64,000 nt of DNA. Origin: Corallococcus sp. EGB (lineage in GTDB: Bacteria; Myxococcota; Myxococcia; Myxococcales; Myxococcaceae). The stretch is from NCBI RefSeq assembly GCF_019968905.1, contig NZ_CP079946.1, positions 868,001 to 932,000 on the forward strand, given 5' to 3'. Under the pieces are notes generated by a model that worked only from the letters and a program-made list of their open reading frames with translations, did no database searches and was not told the DNA's origin. The stretch's first letter is position 1. Every line of letters begins with the position of its first letter. This document shows positions 8,700-19,096 of this stretch, piece after piece. A program made the position numbers and the translations under genes.

Positions 8700-10232
8700 A
8701 TGGGCACTGACGACCTGCTTGCGCTCACAGTCCTGTCCGAATCGGGTGACGCCGTGACCGACGGGGGCGGGGCTCCGGTCGTGATGTCGCCGGCCGGACA
8801 GGAGGCCCAGGAAGGGACGGTGCTGGGCAACTACCAGCTGGAGAAGCTGCTGGGCGAAGGGTCCATGGGCCGGGTCTTCCAGGCGCGGCACGTGCGGCTG
8901 GGGCGCCAGGTGGCGCTCAAGGTGCTCAAGCCGGAGCACGCGCGGGACAGCTCGTTCGTGCAGCGCTTCTTCCAGGAGGCGCGCACCGTCAATCAGATCA
9001 ACCACGAGCACATCGTGGAGGTCTTCGACTTCGTGGACGAGTCGCCCGACGGGCACGTCTACTGCGTGATGGAGCTCTTGCGCGGGCAGAGCCTGGCGGC
9101 GCTCCTGAAGGAGGAGGGCCTGACGCTGGAGCGCGTGCAGCGCATGGGCGTGCAGGTGTGCGCGGCGCTGGGCGCGGCCCACCAGGTGGGCGTGGTGCAC
9201 CGGGACATCAAGCCGGACAACCTCTTCATCACGCAGCGCTCCGGGCAGCAGGACTTCGTGAAGGTGTTGGACTTCGGCGTGGCGAAGCTCATCACCACGC
9301 AGACGGGCGTGAGCCTCACCGGCACGCTGGACGGGACCATCATCGGCACGCCGGCGTACATGGCGCCGGAGCAGGCCGCGGGGCTGCCGGTGGATGCGCG
9401 CGCGGACATCTACGCGGTGGGCAACATCCTCTACGAGATGCTCTCCGGCCACCCGCCCTTCCAGGCGCCGGCCTTCGGGCAGCTGGTGGTGCAGATCATC
9501 ACCCAGCCGCCGCCGCCCCTGCCCACGCACCTGCCCTCGGGCGAGCGGGTGCCGCCGGAGCTGGCGGACCTGGTGATGCGCTGTCTGGCGAAGGAGCCGG
9601 AAGCACGGCCCCAGCAGCTGGCGGAGGTCACCACGGCGCTCCTCCTGCTGCCCACCGCGCCGGTCGCGCCCGCGCGCGCGGAGGCGCTGGGGGTGGAGGA
9701 GGCGGAGCGGCCCACCCTGCGCATGAAGGTGCCGGGCCTCCTGCGCGATCGGCGGCTCCAGGTGTCCGCGGGGGTGGTGGCGCTCGCGCTGGTGTCGGGC
9801 ATCACCACGTGGACGGGGCTGCGCTCGATGCGCGCGTCGCGGACGGCGGAGGCGCCGGCCGCCGTGGTCACCGCGGGGGCGCCGCTCGCGGACGCTCCGG
9901 TGGTCGAGGGCTCGGCGGACGCGGTGACGCTCACGGTGCAGTCGTCGCCGCCGGGCGCGAAGGTGGTGCGCATGGACACCGGCGAGGAGCTGGGCACCAC
10001 GCCGCTGACGAAGGCGCTGAGCCGCAAGGCGGTGCCGCCGCAACTGCGGGTGGAGCTGGCCGGCTACGTTCCGCTGGAGCGCAAGGTGGAGCTCGCGCAG
10101 GATGCCGCCGCCGCGGAGCTGACCGTGCCGCTCGTGAAGGCGAGCGCGGGCCCCCGCCGCGCCCCCGCACGCACGCCGGGGCGCAAGGGAGGAAGTCGGG
10201 ATGCGGTCATCGACCCATTCGCGTCGCAGTGA
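8700..10232 (+). CDS. transmembrane Ser/Thr protein kinase with C-terminal PEGA domain
   Basis: 510 residues from the ATG at 8700. A Hanks-type kinase domain occupies about 50-320: glycine loop LLGEGSMGRVF, VALKVLKPE lysine, HRDIKPDN with catalytic Asp169, DFGVAK with Asp191, and the activation segment GTPAYMAPEQ. A single membrane span follows (VSAGVVALALVSGITTW, about residue 360), then an extracytoplasmic PEGA domain (VTLTVQSSPPGAKVVRMDTG...). This architecture is common in myxobacteria, where such kinases sense envelope conditions. The next gene starts 32 bp before this one ends, so the two are cotranscribed. Confidence 0.92.
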   Translation: MGTDDLLALTVLSESGDAVTDGGGAPVVMSPAGQEAQEGTVLGNYQLEKLLGEGSMGRVFQARHVRLGRQVALKVLKPEHARDSSFVQRFFQEARTVNQINHEHIVEVFDFVDESPDGHVYCVMELLRGQSLAALLKEEGLTLERVQRMGVQVCAALGAAHQVGVVHRDIKPDNLFITQRSGQQDFVKVLDFGVAKLITTQTGVSLTGTLDGTIIGTPAYMAPEQAAGLPVDARADIYAVGNILYEMLSGHPPFQAPAFGQLVVQIITQPPPPLPTHLPSGERVPPELADLVMRCLAKEPEARPQQLAEVTTALLLLPTAPVAPARAEALGVEEAERPTLRMKVPGLLRDRRLQVSAGVVALALVSGITTWTGLRSMRASRTAEAPAAVVTAGAPLADAPVVEGSADAVTLTVQSSPPGAKVVRMDTGEELGTTPLTKALSRKAVPPQLRVELAGYVPLERKVELAQDAAAAELTVPLVKASAGPRRAPARTPGRKGGSRDAVIDPFASQ

Positions 10233-10926
10233 GCGCAAGGCCCTGGGCCTGGTGCTCGCGCTCGCCCTGGGGACGCCGTTCCCGGGGGTGGCGGCGGACG
10301 CGACGGTCAGCGCCTCGGAGACGCAGGCGCGGGAGAAGTTCTCCGAGGGCAACCTGGCGTACGACCTGGGCGAGTTCGACCGGGCGCTCAAGGCCTTCAG
10401 CGAGGCGTACCGCCTCAAGCCGCTGCCCGCGTTCCTCTTCAACATCGCGCAGTGCCACCGGCAGCTGAACAACCCGTCGCGCGCGGCCTTCTTCTACCGG
10501 CGCTACCTGGCGCTGTCGGAGGGGGAGCCGGCCAACGCGGACACGGTGCGCGAGCTCACCGCGGAGATGGACACGAAGGCGCGCGTGCAGGAGGAGCAGC
10601 GCCGGGAGCGCGAGCGCTTCACCCGGGACCGCGAGCTGCAGAAGGCGCGGGAGCAGGCCGCGCTGGCGGAGGCGCGCGCCAACGAGGCGAGGCTCGCCGC
10701 GACCCCGGCGGCCCCCGCGCCGGAGAAGAACGGGGCCTCCGACGCCCTGGCCATGCAGGTGCCGGACGCGTCCGTGAAGGCGGAGGCTTCAGCCTCCAAG
10801 CCGTGGACGCGCCGCTGGTACGTCTGGGCGGGCGCGGGCGCGGTGGCGGTGCTCGCGGGGGGCGCGGTGTGGCTCGCCACGGCGCCGAACCCGCGGGGCA
10901 CGACGCTCGGCACCGTGGGGCGGTAG
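10201..10926 (+). CDS. secreted/membrane TPR protein coupled to the kinase
   Basis: 241 residues. A signal-like N-terminus (LGLVLALALGTPFPGVAA) is followed by about two tetratricopeptide repeats (AREKFSEGNLAYDLGEFDRALKAFSEAYRLKP and the next FLFNIAQCHRQL... helix pair). A charged, Glu/Arg-rich coiled coil spans about 110-160, then a linker and a C-terminal membrane span (WAGAGAVAVLAGGAVWLA). The gene overlaps the kinase gene by 32 bp, so it is probably a partner or target of that kinase in the envelope. No enzymatic motif. Similar kinase/TPR pairs are frequent in myxobacterial genomes. Confidence 0.8.
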   Translation: MRSSTHSRRSERKALGLVLALALGTPFPGVAADATVSASETQAREKFSEGNLAYDLGEFDRALKAFSEAYRLKPLPAFLFNIAQCHRQLNNPSRAAFFYRRYLALSEGEPANADTVRELTAEMDTKARVQEEQRRERERFTRDRELQKAREQAALAEARANEARLAATPAAPAPEKNGASDALAMQVPDASVKAEASASKPWTRRWYVWAGAGAVAVLAGGAVWLATAPNPRGTTLGTVGR

Positions 10927-10959
10927 GCGGCTTCTCCCGCCGCCGGGGGGCCCGGGCTG

Positions 10960-11496
10960 TCAGCGCTGCGGCGGTGGCGCGGAAGCCTGGGCCAGCACCT
11001 GCGCGGCGATGCGGCCGATGCGGGCGTGGAACGACGGGGCGTCGTGGAAGGTGAGGCGCACGTCGCCTACCTTCAGCTCGTCGCCTGTCGTCAGCAGGCG
11101 CGGCTGTTCGGCCTCCAGCGCCTCGCCGTTCACCGTCACCGGCCGGGACTGCGCCAGCCGCTCCACCTTCCAGCCGCCGTCCGGTGTCGGGTGCAGCGCC
11201 AGCTGGTCGCGCGACACCGTGGCGTCATTCACCACGAAGGTGTTGTGCGACGCGCGCCCCAGCTTCAGGGGGCCGCGCTCCGCCACCCCCATCAGCTCGA
11301 AGCACAGCGCGTCGCCCGCGGGCAGGCAGTCGCGCAGGTCCATCATGGGCAGCCGCGTGGCCGCCACGTTCTGCTCCTCGGGGACGTTCCACGCGCCCGC
11401 CTCCCACACCAGCCACGCGTGCGGGTACTTGGCGTTGAACTTCTCCTGGAGTGCCATGTGCTGCCGGATGAGCAGCGAGAGCAACAGGGCTCGCAT
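10960..11496 (-). CDS. FHA-domain protein
   Basis: 178 residues. The C-terminal two thirds form a forkhead-associated domain, which binds phosphothreonine: LKLGRASHNTFVVND gives the Gly-Arg and Ser positions, SRDQLAL matches the SxxH strand with Gln in place of His, and VTVNGEAL and LTTGDELKVGDVRLTFH complete the fold. The N-terminal ~60 residues are unassigned. Cytoplasmic. It converges on the kinase/TPR unit and lies near two Ser/Thr kinase genes, so reading out their phosphorylation is a fair inference. A second in-frame ATG at 11457 is an alternative start. Confidence 0.82.
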   Translation of the reverse strand: MRALLLSLLIRQHMALQEKFNAKYPHAWLVWEAGAWNVPEEQNVAATRLPMMDLRDCLPAGDALCFELMGVAERGPLKLGRASHNTFVVNDATVSRDQLALHPTPDGGWKVERLAQSRPVTVNGEALEAEQPRLLTTGDELKVGDVRLTFHDAPSFHARIGRIAAQVLAQASAPPPQR

Positions 11497-11585
11497 GCCT
11501 CAGTCATAACCCCATCCGCCGCTTCCGTGTCGCCCTGACGGCTACCCAGGTGTCCACGATTGGGCGAATGGACCGCGCGCCCATC

Positions 11586-12440
11586 CTACAACCGCGCCAC
11601 CACGGCCTTGGCCATCCGCTCCGCCGCGCCGGAGGCCATGGGCAGGAAGAGGCACGGCTCCGTCACCTCCACCTCCTGCAGCCGGGTGCGCCCCGCGTTG
11701 TCCGTGGCCACGTCCACGCGCGCGTACAGCAGCCGCGCGCCTCCGGACGCCTCCATCACCTCGTGTGCCAGCTGGCGCTCCACCGGATCCTCCGGCGTGA
11801 AGCCGTGCGGCTCCGTGAAGCCCCGCGGCGCGGTGGACAGCGTGGGCGGGCGGCGCACCGCGTGGCTGAAGACGCCGTTGAAGAAGATGTAGGAGCGCTC
11901 GCCCTCCGTCTCGAAGGCGCGCAGGTAGGGCTGCACCATCACGTCGCCCTCCTTCGCCAGGAGTGCCACCCGTGCGCTCGCGTCGTCCCACTGCTCGCGC
12001 CGGAAGATGAAGACCTTGAGCCCGCCCGCGGCCACCGCGGGCTTGAGCACCACCGCGTCCCAGCCGCGCTCGCGCGCCGTGGCCGCCACGTCCAGCGTTC
12101 CGCCGGGCGGCACCCAGACGGTGGGCGTCAGCGGCAGGCCGCGCGCCTCCAGCGTCTTCAGGTAGCCCTTGTGCGTGTTCCACCGGAGCACGTCCGCCGG
12201 GTTGAACAGCCGCGTGACGCCGGCCACGCGGTCCGCCCAGGCGACGAACTCCTCGCGGCGCAGGTGGCTGTCCCAGGCGTTGCGCACCACCGCCGCGCGC
12301 ACGCGGCTCCAGTCCACCGTGGGGTCGTCCCAGATGACCGGTTGTGCGTCCAGGCCCAGCGCTTGGAGCGCGGGCACCAGCGGCGCGTCCAGCGGGTTCA
12401 TCTGCGGCAGGCCAGCGTAGGTGATGACGGCGATGTCCAA
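11586..12440 (-). CDS. ATP-grasp domain enzyme
   Basis: 284 residues with an ATP-grasp fold similar to the RimK/cycloserine-ligase (DcsG) type. VVLKPAVAAGG provides the nucleotide-binding lysine and glycine loop, VMVQPYL is the hinge strand, GERSYIFFNGVFSHAVRR lies over the active site, and LQEVEVTEPCLFL holds the metal-binding Glu, with Thr where Asn is usual. Such enzymes join a carboxylate to an amine using ATP. The substrate is unknown and no peptide precursor is seen beside it. It is monocistronic, between the FHA gene and the membrane kinase. Confidence 0.8.
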   Translation of the reverse strand: MDIAVITYAGLPQMNPLDAPLVPALQALGLDAQPVIWDDPTVDWSRVRAAVVRNAWDSHLRREEFVAWADRVAGVTRLFNPADVLRWNTHKGYLKTLEARGLPLTPTVWVPPGGTLDVAATARERGWDAVVLKPAVAAGGLKVFIFRREQWDDASARVALLAKEGDVMVQPYLRAFETEGERSYIFFNGVFSHAVRRPPTLSTAPRGFTEPHGFTPEDPVERQLAHEVMEASGGARLLYARVDVATDNAGRTRLQEVEVTEPCLFLPMASGAAERMAKAVVARL

Positions 12441-12516
12441 GGTGCAAGAGCTCCCGGTGAGGAAACGCGCCGCGTTCTAACGCGCTCCCGGGCTCCGCGC
12501 AGCGTCGCCCCCGGTG

Positions 12517-14124
12517 TCAGGCCGGGCGCGCCAGGGGCGGCCCGCCCACGGCCCCCGTCTCCACGGTCTCCTGCGTCAGCTGCTCCGCCAGCGCCTTCGC
12601 CTCGCGCGCCACCCGCCCCAGCTCCGCCTGGCCGTGCGGGAAGGGGGCCGCGGGGCCCTCCAGCGCCAGCAGCTGTTGCCGCAGCGCCGCGCCATGGGGC
12701 GTGCGCTTCGCCGGGTCCTTCTGGAGCAGCTGCATGACGATGAGGTCCAACGCCAGCGGCACCGCGGGGTTGAGCTGCGAGGGCGGGACGACCTCCTGAT
12801 CCACCGCCGCGCGCAGGAGCATCTCCTCCGAGTGGCCGCTCAGCGCGCGCCGGCCGGTGAGGGCCTCGTGCAGCGTGAGCCCCAGGGCGAAGAGGTCCGC
12901 CCTGCCGTCGATGTCCCTGCCCATGGCCTGCTCCGGCGCCATGTAGCCCAGCTTGCCGCGCACGCTGCCGGCCACCGTGAGGTTCGCGCGGACCGCGTCG
13001 CGCGCGATGCCGAAGTCCGACAGCTTCACCTCGCCAATGCGCGACACCAGGATGTTGGGTGGGTTCAGGTCGCGGTGCACCAGCCGCAACGGCACGCCGT
13101 CCGCGCTGGTGCGCCGGTGCAGGTAGTCCAGCGCGGACGCCAGCTCCGCGGCCAGGAACGTCGCGGCGGCCACGGGCAGCGGCCGGCGGTTCCGCGGGTT
13201 GAGCAGGGCGCTCAGGGGCAGTCCGTCCACGTACTCCATGGCCAGGAAGTAGGTGCCGCCGTGGCGGCCCAGGTCGAACACCTGGACGATGTTGGGGTGG
13301 TAGAGCGACGAGCACAGCTCCGCCTCGCGCCGGAACATCGTCACGAAGGCCGCGTCGTCCGCGTACGACGGCAGGATGCGCTTCAAGGCCACCTGCTTCT
13401 CGAAGCCGCCCTCCGGCGAGTACGTGGCCCGGTACACCTCCGCCATGCCGCCGGCGCCCAGCCGCTCGTGCAGCACGTACTTGCCCATGACCTCCTGCTC
13501 ACGCAGCGCCGCGAGCGCGCTCCGCGTGCGCTCCAGGAAGTGCCGCGCCAGCGTCGCCGTCAGCGCGCCCGTGGCCACGAAGAAGAACGCGCGCACGCAG
13601 ATGAACAGCGGCGCCAGGGTGACGAGCGGCTTCTCCGGCAACAGCGGCCGAACGAAGCCGAAGTAGAGCGCCAGGTACTCCGCCGCCACCAGCGCGCCCG
13701 CGGCCAGCCCCAGGCGCGGGTTGCTGCGCAGGCCCGCCAGCGTCACCAGCGTGCCCCAGATGACCAGCGTGGGCGCGGTGAGCGCGTAGACCGGACCCTG
13801 GTAGCGCAGGTCGAACGTGAGCACCACCGCCGGGATGCTCACCTCGATGAAGACGTTCAGCCATGGGATGGCCGGGTGGAACGCGCCGGAGCGCAGCACC
13901 CACCACATGCAGCCGTAGTAGCCCGACAGCACCGTGGCCAGCCCCATCAGCGCGAACGTCAGGTCCCAGCCCATCGCGGGTCCCAGCGCCGCGGCCACCA
14001 CCACGCAGATGGCGGACAGGATGCTCATGAAGCGCGCCACGGACAGCTCACGCGCCTGCGCGTCCCGGCGCAGGTGAGCATCCAGGAAGCGCGACACGGT
14101 GCTCGATGGATTCCGGGTAATCAT
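12517..14124 (-). CDS. Ser/Thr protein kinase with N-terminal polytopic membrane domain
   Basis: 535 residues. Residues ~25-200 hold about six hydrophobic spans (SILSAICVVVAAALG, LTFALMGLATVLSGYY, and others), an arrangement opposite to the usual single C-terminal span. The kinase domain follows from ~220: LGAGGMAEVYRA, VALKRILP, then VHRDLNPPN and SDFGIA, and GYMAPEQ. In the catalytic loop the usual Lys after HRDL is Asn; the catalytic Asp itself is kept. The polytopic part may sense a lipid-soluble or membrane signal. It is separated by ~75 bp from the ATP-grasp gene on the same strand. Confidence 0.9.
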   Translation of the reverse strand: MITRNPSSTVSRFLDAHLRRDAQARELSVARFMSILSAICVVVAAALGPAMGWDLTFALMGLATVLSGYYGCMWWVLRSGAFHPAIPWLNVFIEVSIPAVVLTFDLRYQGPVYALTAPTLVIWGTLVTLAGLRSNPRLGLAAGALVAAEYLALYFGFVRPLLPEKPLVTLAPLFICVRAFFFVATGALTATLARHFLERTRSALAALREQEVMGKYVLHERLGAGGMAEVYRATYSPEGGFEKQVALKRILPSYADDAAFVTMFRREAELCSSLYHPNIVQVFDLGRHGGTYFLAMEYVDGLPLSALLNPRNRRPLPVAAATFLAAELASALDYLHRRTSADGVPLRLVHRDLNPPNILVSRIGEVKLSDFGIARDAVRANLTVAGSVRGKLGYMAPEQAMGRDIDGRADLFALGLTLHEALTGRRALSGHSEEMLLRAAVDQEVVPPSQLNPAVPLALDLIVMQLLQKDPAKRTPHGAALRQQLLALEGPAAPFPHGQAELGRVAREAKALAEQLTQETVETGAVGGPPLARPA

Positions 14125-14232
14125 GTCCCCCCTACTTTAGAACGTGGCAGGCCGCGTCATCTGCCTGCCCCCCCACACGTTGGGTGCGCTCCTACCATAC
14201 CTCCCGCCGCTGGGTAGACCTTGGGGGCTCCA

Positions 14233-14246
14233 TGAAGTGGACTTCA
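14233..14246. promoter_or_regulatory. 14-bp palindrome upstream of the long lipoprotein gene
   Basis: TGAAGT and ACTTCA form a perfect 6-bp inverted repeat with a 2-bp spacer, 116 bp before the lipoprotein start and 109 bp before the divergent kinase start. It could be a regulator site; nothing else supports it. Confidence 0.25.
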
Positions 14247-14361
14247 GGGGTCAGGTATCGCTGAAATGTTGCAGTCCTGCCTCACGCCGCATGCGAGGCA
14301 CGAACGGCATCCCCGTCGCACCGATTCCTTTTTCAAGCACTGCCTTCGGGCAGGAGGCTTC

Positions 14362-17300
14362 ATGCGCAGCTCCCGTTTATTGCTGGCCACTCTGGGCGCG
14401 GTCCTTTTGTTGGGCAGTGCCTGTAGTTCGGATGAACCAGAAGTCCCCCACCAGGTGGTCTGCGGCGACGGAAAAAAGGAAGGCGCCGAGCAGTGCGATG
14501 ACGGCAACACCATCGGCGGCGACGGGTGCGAAGCGGACTGCACCCTCCCCCTCCCCGTTGCGAAGTGTGGCGACGGCAAGAAGGAAGGCGCCGAGGAGTG
14601 CGACGACGGCAACACCATTGGCGGCGACGGGTGCGAAGCGGACTGCACCCTCCCCGTTGCGAAGTGTGGCGACGGCAAGAAGGAAGGCGCCGAGGAGTGC
14701 GACGACGGCAACACCACTGGCGGCGACGGGTGCGAGGCGGACTGCACGCTCACGCCCACCCAGGCGGCGCAGTGCTGGGACAAGGCTCCCGCGCCGCTGC
14801 CGGACGGCGCCACCTGCGCGGTGACGAAGACGGGCACGGCGGGCAAGCTCTTCATCGGCATCGTGCTCAAGGACGGCGAGACGCTGGCGGGCGGCCAGGT
14901 GCTGGTGGACGCCCAGGGCGTCATCACCTGCGCCGCGTGCGACTGCTCGCAGGCGGCCGGCGCCGCGAACGCCACGGTGGTGACGTGCCCCACGGGCGTC
15001 ATCTCGCCGGGCCTCATCAACCCGCATGACCACATCACGTACCCGGGCTCGCCGCTGGCGAGCACCAGCGTGGAGCGCTACGAGCACCGCCACGACTGGC
15101 GCACGGGCAACAACAGGCACACCCGGCTGAGCAACCCGTCCAACTCCAAGGCGGACGCGATCCGCTGGTCGGAGCTGCGCCAGGTGATGGCGGGCACCAC
15201 CTCCATCGCGGGCGCGGGCGGGCAGGCGGGGTTCCTGCGCAACCTGGACGTGTCCGCCACCGCGCAGCAGGAGGGGCTGGCCGTGCCGTTCGCGGACTCG
15301 GACACCTTCCCGCTGGGCGACAGCAGCGGCACCACGCTGACGGACACCTGCTCGTACAGCTCGTTCCCGTCCTCGGCGACGCTCACCAGCCGCACGTCCG
15401 CGTATATGCCGCACATCGCGGAGGGCATCGCGGCCACGGCGCGCAACGAGTTCCGCTGCCTGTCCGCGGGCGCCGGCAACGTGCTGTTCCCGCGCACGGC
15501 CATCATCCACGGCGTGGGCCTCACCGCCCAGGACATCTCGGAGATGGTGGCGCACGGCACGGGCCTCATCTGGTCGCCGCGCTCCAACATCTCGCTGTAC
15601 GGCGACACCGCGATGGTGACGGCGTACAAGCGGATGGGCGCGTCCATCGCCCTGGGCACGGACTGGATCCGCTCCGGCTCCATGAACCTGCTGCGCGAGC
15701 TGCGCTGCGCGGATCACCTCAACACCACGCGCTACGCGAAGACCTTCACGGACGAGGACCTGTGGCGCATGGTGACGGGCAACGCCGCGGACCTGGTGGA
15801 CGTCTACGCGCGCGTGGGCCGCATCGCCCCGGGCAAGGTGGCGGACCTGGCCATCTTCCGCCTGGGCGCGAACGCGGCCTCGCCGTTCCGCGCGGTCATC
15901 GCCGCGGAGCCGGCGGACGTGGTGCTGACGATGCGCGGCGGCAAGCCGCTCTACGGTGACCAGGCGCTGGTGGACGGCCTCAAGGGCACGGACACCTGCG
16001 ACGCCCTGGCCGTGTGCGGCACCCAGAAGGCCGCGTGCGTGAAGTCGGAGATTGGCAAGACGCTGACGGAGTTCAAGAACTCCACGGACACCCAGGGCCT
16101 CTACCCGCTGTTCGCGTGCGGCACCCCGGACAACGAGCCCACCTGCGAGCCTTCGCGCAGCGCGGTGAACACCAGCTTCCCGGTGGCCGCCGTCAACGGC
16201 TCCACCGTCTACACGGGCGTGGCGAGCGCGGCGGACGCGGACGCGGACGGCATCGCGGACTCCGTCGACAACTGCCCCACCATCTTCAACCCGGTGCGCC
16301 CCATGGACAACGGGCGGCAGCTGGACACGGACGGCGACGGCGTGGGTGACGCGTGCGACCCGTGCCCCCTGGAGGCGGGCACCACCGCGTGCCAGGCCTT
16401 CCGCGGCGACGACGACGACCACGACGGCGTGCCCACCTGGAAGGACAACTGCCCCTTCGTGGCCAACGCGGACCAGAAGGACACGGACGGCGACGGCAAG
16501 GGCGACGTGTGCGACGGCTGCCCGAACGACGCGAACGCGTGCTCGGTCGCGGACCCGACGGACTTCGACTACGACGGCGTGCTGACCCCGGCTGACAACT
16601 GCCCGCTGGTCGCCAACCCGGACCAGAAGGACTCCGACGGTGACGGCGTGGGCGACGCGTGCGACCCGTGCCCGGTGGCCAACGCCGCCGGCACCGCGTG
16701 CGTCACCACCGTCTACGACGTGAAGACGACGCCCCGCTTCGGCAACCAGTCGCTGGTGGGCACCAAGGTGGCGGTGGACGACGTGGTCGTGACCGCGCTG
16801 GATGCGAAGGTGGACAACGGCTACTGGGTGCAGGTGGCGCACTACCCGGCGGGCAAGGGGGCGGAGAACTCCGGCCTCTTCATCTACAGCGCCAAGTCCG
16901 CGGTCGCGGTGGGTGACAACATCCGCGTGGAGGGCTTGCTGAAGGACTACTTCGGGCTCCTGGAGGTGACGGACGCCAAGGTGACGAAGAACAGCGTGGC
17001 CAACCCGCTGCCGGCTCCGGTGGTGGTGCGCACGGAGGCCATCCGCACCAACGGCCCGCAGGCGAAGGCGCTGGAGGGCGCGCTGGTGGAGGTGCGCAAC
17101 GTCTTCAACACCCGCCTGGAGAACACCAAGCGCGAGTTCATCGTGGACGAGAACAAGGCCGGCAACCCGGCGTCCTCGGGCCTGATGGTGGGTGACCAGG
17201 CCTTCAACTACCCCACGCAGGTGCTGGGCACGGAGTACACCGCGCTGCGCGGCGTGCTCACGTTCACCTTCAGCGACCACAAGCTGATGCCCCGGAGCGC

Positions 17301-19083
17301 GGCGGACATGGCCATCCCCCTGCCGCCCCTGCCGGCGCTGACGGCCTTCACGTCCGGCGGCTTCGCGCGCGTGGGCGGCACCCAGGCCATTCCCCAGCCC
17401 CTCACCGTGACGATGGCGAACACCTACCCGGTGGACGTCACCGTGACCATCGGCTCCTCCAACGCGGCGTCCCTGGCCGCGGCGGGCGGGCAGGTGGTGA
17501 TTCCCGCCGGCCAGACCAGCGCCACGGTGGCGCTGGCGGCGAACGCGCCGGCCGCGGCGGTGACCCTCACCGCGACGCTGGGCACGTCCTCCCGGACGGC
17601 CACGCTGCGCGTGCTGGGCGCCAACGAGGCGGCCACCGCCACGGACCTCACCCCGGCGACGCAGCAGGTGGCGCCGGGCGGCACCGCGCGCTTCACCGTG
17701 ACGTTCGACCGGCCGGTGGCGGCGGGCACGACGCTGGACGTGAGCGTGACGCCCGCGGGCTTCGGCGCCGTCAGCGCCCAGGCCGTGACGGCGGACGCGC
17801 TGACGGCCACCTTCGACGTGACCGTGGGCGGGGCCAGCACCGGCTCCGGCACGGTGACGCTGGGGGGCATGAGCGCCACGGTGAACGTCATCACGGACGT
17901 GCCGCGGCTCTCCTCGCTCACCCCGTCCACCGCCACGGTGAACGCGGGACAGTCGCAGGTGTTCACGGTGTCGCTGGAGTCCGCTCCGGCGCAGGACGTG
18001 CAGGTGCTGCTGGCGCTGACCTCGCCGGCCACGCCCTTTGGCGCGCTGTCCGCCACGTCGGTGACGGTGGGCGCGGGCCAGACGACGGCGACGGTGACGT
18101 TCACCGCCGCCGCGGACGGGGAGGGGGCGGGCTCGGTGTCCGCCTCGCTCAACGGCCTCACGCGCTCGGCGTCGCTGACCGTGCTGCCTCCGCCCGCGAA
18201 GCTCGCGAGCGTCACGCCGGGCGCGGCGTCCGTGACGGTGGGCAAGACGCAGACGTTCACCGTCAACCTGGACCGCAAGGCCCCCGTGGGCGGCGCGGTC
18301 GTGGACGTGGCGTTCACGCCCTCGGCGCAGGGCTCGCTGTCGGCCTCGACGGTGACGGTGCCGGAAGGCCAGACGTCTGCCACGGTCGTCTTCACCGCTA
18401 CGCAGACCCCGGGCTCCGGCCAGCTCACCGCGTCCTACCAGGGCGTGACGCAGCAGGCGGCCGTCACCGTGGCCGCGGCGCAGGGCCACGTCGTCATCAG
18501 TGAGTTCTGCGGCGGCACCACCGCCAACGCGTCGGACGAGTTCGTGGAGCTCTACAACCCCACGGACGTGGACGTCGACATGACCGGCTGGAAGCTCCAG
18601 TACCGCGCGGCGGGCGCGACCTCGAAGTACGGGCAGTCGTTCACCCTGCCTGCGGGCGCGCGCATCAAGGCGCACGGCTACTACCTGCTGGTCGGCACTG
18701 CCTACTCCCAGAGCGCCACCGTGAAGGAGGACGCGACCTATGGGTTTAACACCTCCGCCAGCCCGACGGCTGGCGGCCACGTCCGCCTGGGCACGTCCGC
18801 CATCGGTGACGCGGACTACGACGTGAACACCATCGACATGCTGGGCTACGGCACGGCGGCGGCCCCTGAAGGTGGCGCGGGCCACGCCGCTCCGGCGCAC
18901 CCGGCGTCCGGCGGCAGCCTGGAGCGCAAGGCCCGGGCGACCTCCACCTCCGCCACCATGGCGGTGGGCGGCGAGGATGAATTCGCGGGCAACGGCTACG
19001 ACTCCGACAACAACGCGTCGGACTTCGTGCCCCGCACCGAGCGCCAGCCGCAGAACTCGTCGAGCCCCATCGAGATGCCGTAG
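14362..19083 (+). CDS. very long lipoprotein: Cys-rich repeats, amidohydrolase, TSP3-like repeats, Ig-like region, lamin-tail domain
   Basis: 1573 residues from the ATG at 14362 (CAGGAGG site). A lipoprotein signal ends in GSAC. Next come three Myxococcus Cys-rich repeats ([10 protein letters not shown]...DDGN...GGDGCEADC), then an amidohydrolase domain: PHDH at 221-224 gives the HxH metal site, His383 in IIHGVGL and Asp434 in LGTDW complete a metal centre like that of imidazolonepropionase/chlorohydrolase enzymes. Four Asp-rich TSP3-like calcium repeats follow (~620-775), an OB-like segment, a Thr/Val-rich region of repeated Ig-like strands (~990-1370), and a lamin-tail domain (VVISEF...DEFVELYNP) at ~1375-1530. 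Anchored at the outer membrane, probably surface-exposed. Combining a small-molecule hydrolase with adhesion-type modules is unusual. Monocistronic. Confidence 0.88.
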   Translation: MRSSRLLLATLGAVLLLGSACSSDEPEVPHQVVCGDGKKEGAEQCDDGNTIGGDGCEADCTLPLPVAKCGDGKKEGAEECDDGNTIGGDGCEADCTLPVAKCGDGKKEGAEECDDGNTTGGDGCEADCTLTPTQAAQCWDKAPAPLPDGATCAVTKTGTAGKLFIGIVLKDGETLAGGQVLVDAQGVITCAACDCSQAAGAANATVVTCPTGVISPGLINPHDHITYPGSPLASTSVERYEHRHDWRTGNNRHTRLSNPSNSKADAIRWSELRQVMAGTTSIAGAGGQAGFLRNLDVSATAQQEGLAVPFADSDTFPLGDSSGTTLTDTCSYSSFPSSATLTSRTSAYMPHIAEGIAATARNEFRCLSAGAGNVLFPRTAIIHGVGLTAQDISEMVAHGTGLIWSPRSNISLYGDTAMVTAYKRMGASIALGTDWIRSGSMNLLRELRCADHLNTTRYAKTFTDEDLWRMVTGNAADLVDVYARVGRIAPGKVADLAIFRLGANAASPFRAVIAAEPADVVLTMRGGKPLYGDQALVDGLKGTDTCDALAVCGTQKAACVKSEIGKTLTEFKNSTDTQGLYPLFACGTPDNEPTCEPSRSAVNTSFPVAAVNGSTVYTGVASAADADADGIADSVDNCPTIFNPVRPMDNGRQLDTDGDGVGDACDPCPLEAGTTACQAFRGDDDDHDGVPTWKDNCPFVANADQKDTDGDGKGDVCDGCPNDANACSVADPTDFDYDGVLTPADNCPLVANPDQKDSDGDGVGDACDPCPVANAAGTACVTTVYDVKTTPRFGNQSLVGTKVAVDDVVVTALDAKVDNGYWVQVAHYPAGKGAENSGLFIYSAKSAVAVGDNIRVEGLLKDYFGLLEVTDAKVTKNSVANPLPAPVVVRTEAIRTNGPQAKALEGALVEVRNVFNTRLENTKREFIVDENKAGNPASSGLMVGDQAFNYPTQVLGTEYTALRGVLTFTFSDHKLMPRSAADMAIPLPPLPALTAFTSGGFARVGGTQAIPQPLTVTMANTYPVDVTVTIGSSNAASLAAAGGQVVIPAGQTSATVALAANAPAAAVTLTATLGTSSRTATLRVLGANEAATATDLTPATQQVAPGGTARFTVTFDRPVAAGTTLDVSVTPAGFGAVSAQAVTADALTATFDVTVGGASTGSGTVTLGGMSATVNVITDVPRLSSLTPSTATVNAGQSQVFTVSLESAPAQDVQVLLALTSPATPFGALSATSVTVGAGQTTATVTFTAAADGEGAGSVSASLNGLTRSASLTVLPPPAKLASVTPGAASVTVGKTQTFTVNLDRKAPVGGAVVDVAFTPSAQGSLSASTVTVPEGQTSATVVFTATQTPGSGQLTASYQGVTQQAAVTVAAAQGHVVISEFCGGTTANASDEFVELYNPTDVDVDMTGWKLQYRAAGATSKYGQSFTLPAGARIKAHGYYLLVGTAYSQSATVKEDATYGFNTSASPTAGGHVRLGTSAIGDADYDVNTIDMLGYGTAAAPEGGAGHAAPAHPASGGSLERKARATSTSATMAVGGEDEFAGNGYDSDNNASDFVPRTERQPQNSSSPIEMP
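14461..14748 (+). repeat. three tandem in-frame Cys-rich coding repeats
   Basis: Units starting at about 14461, 14566 and 14665 are nearly identical at the DNA level and encode the three Cys-rich modules of the lipoprotein. Unit spacing is 105 and 99 bp. Near-identity suggests recent duplication and possible copy-number change. Confidence 0.85.
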
Positions 19084-19096
19084 TCCCGGCCTCCCG

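Noticed and set aside
14461..14748. Possible CRISPR-like array
   Set aside because: Repeats are contiguous, about 100 bp, in frame, and encode known Cys-rich modules; there are no spacers.
14377..18900. 1500-codon minus-strand frame opposite the long lipoprotein
   Set aside because: Composition typical of antisense of GC-rich coding DNA; the plus strand has a signal peptide, metal motifs and repeats.
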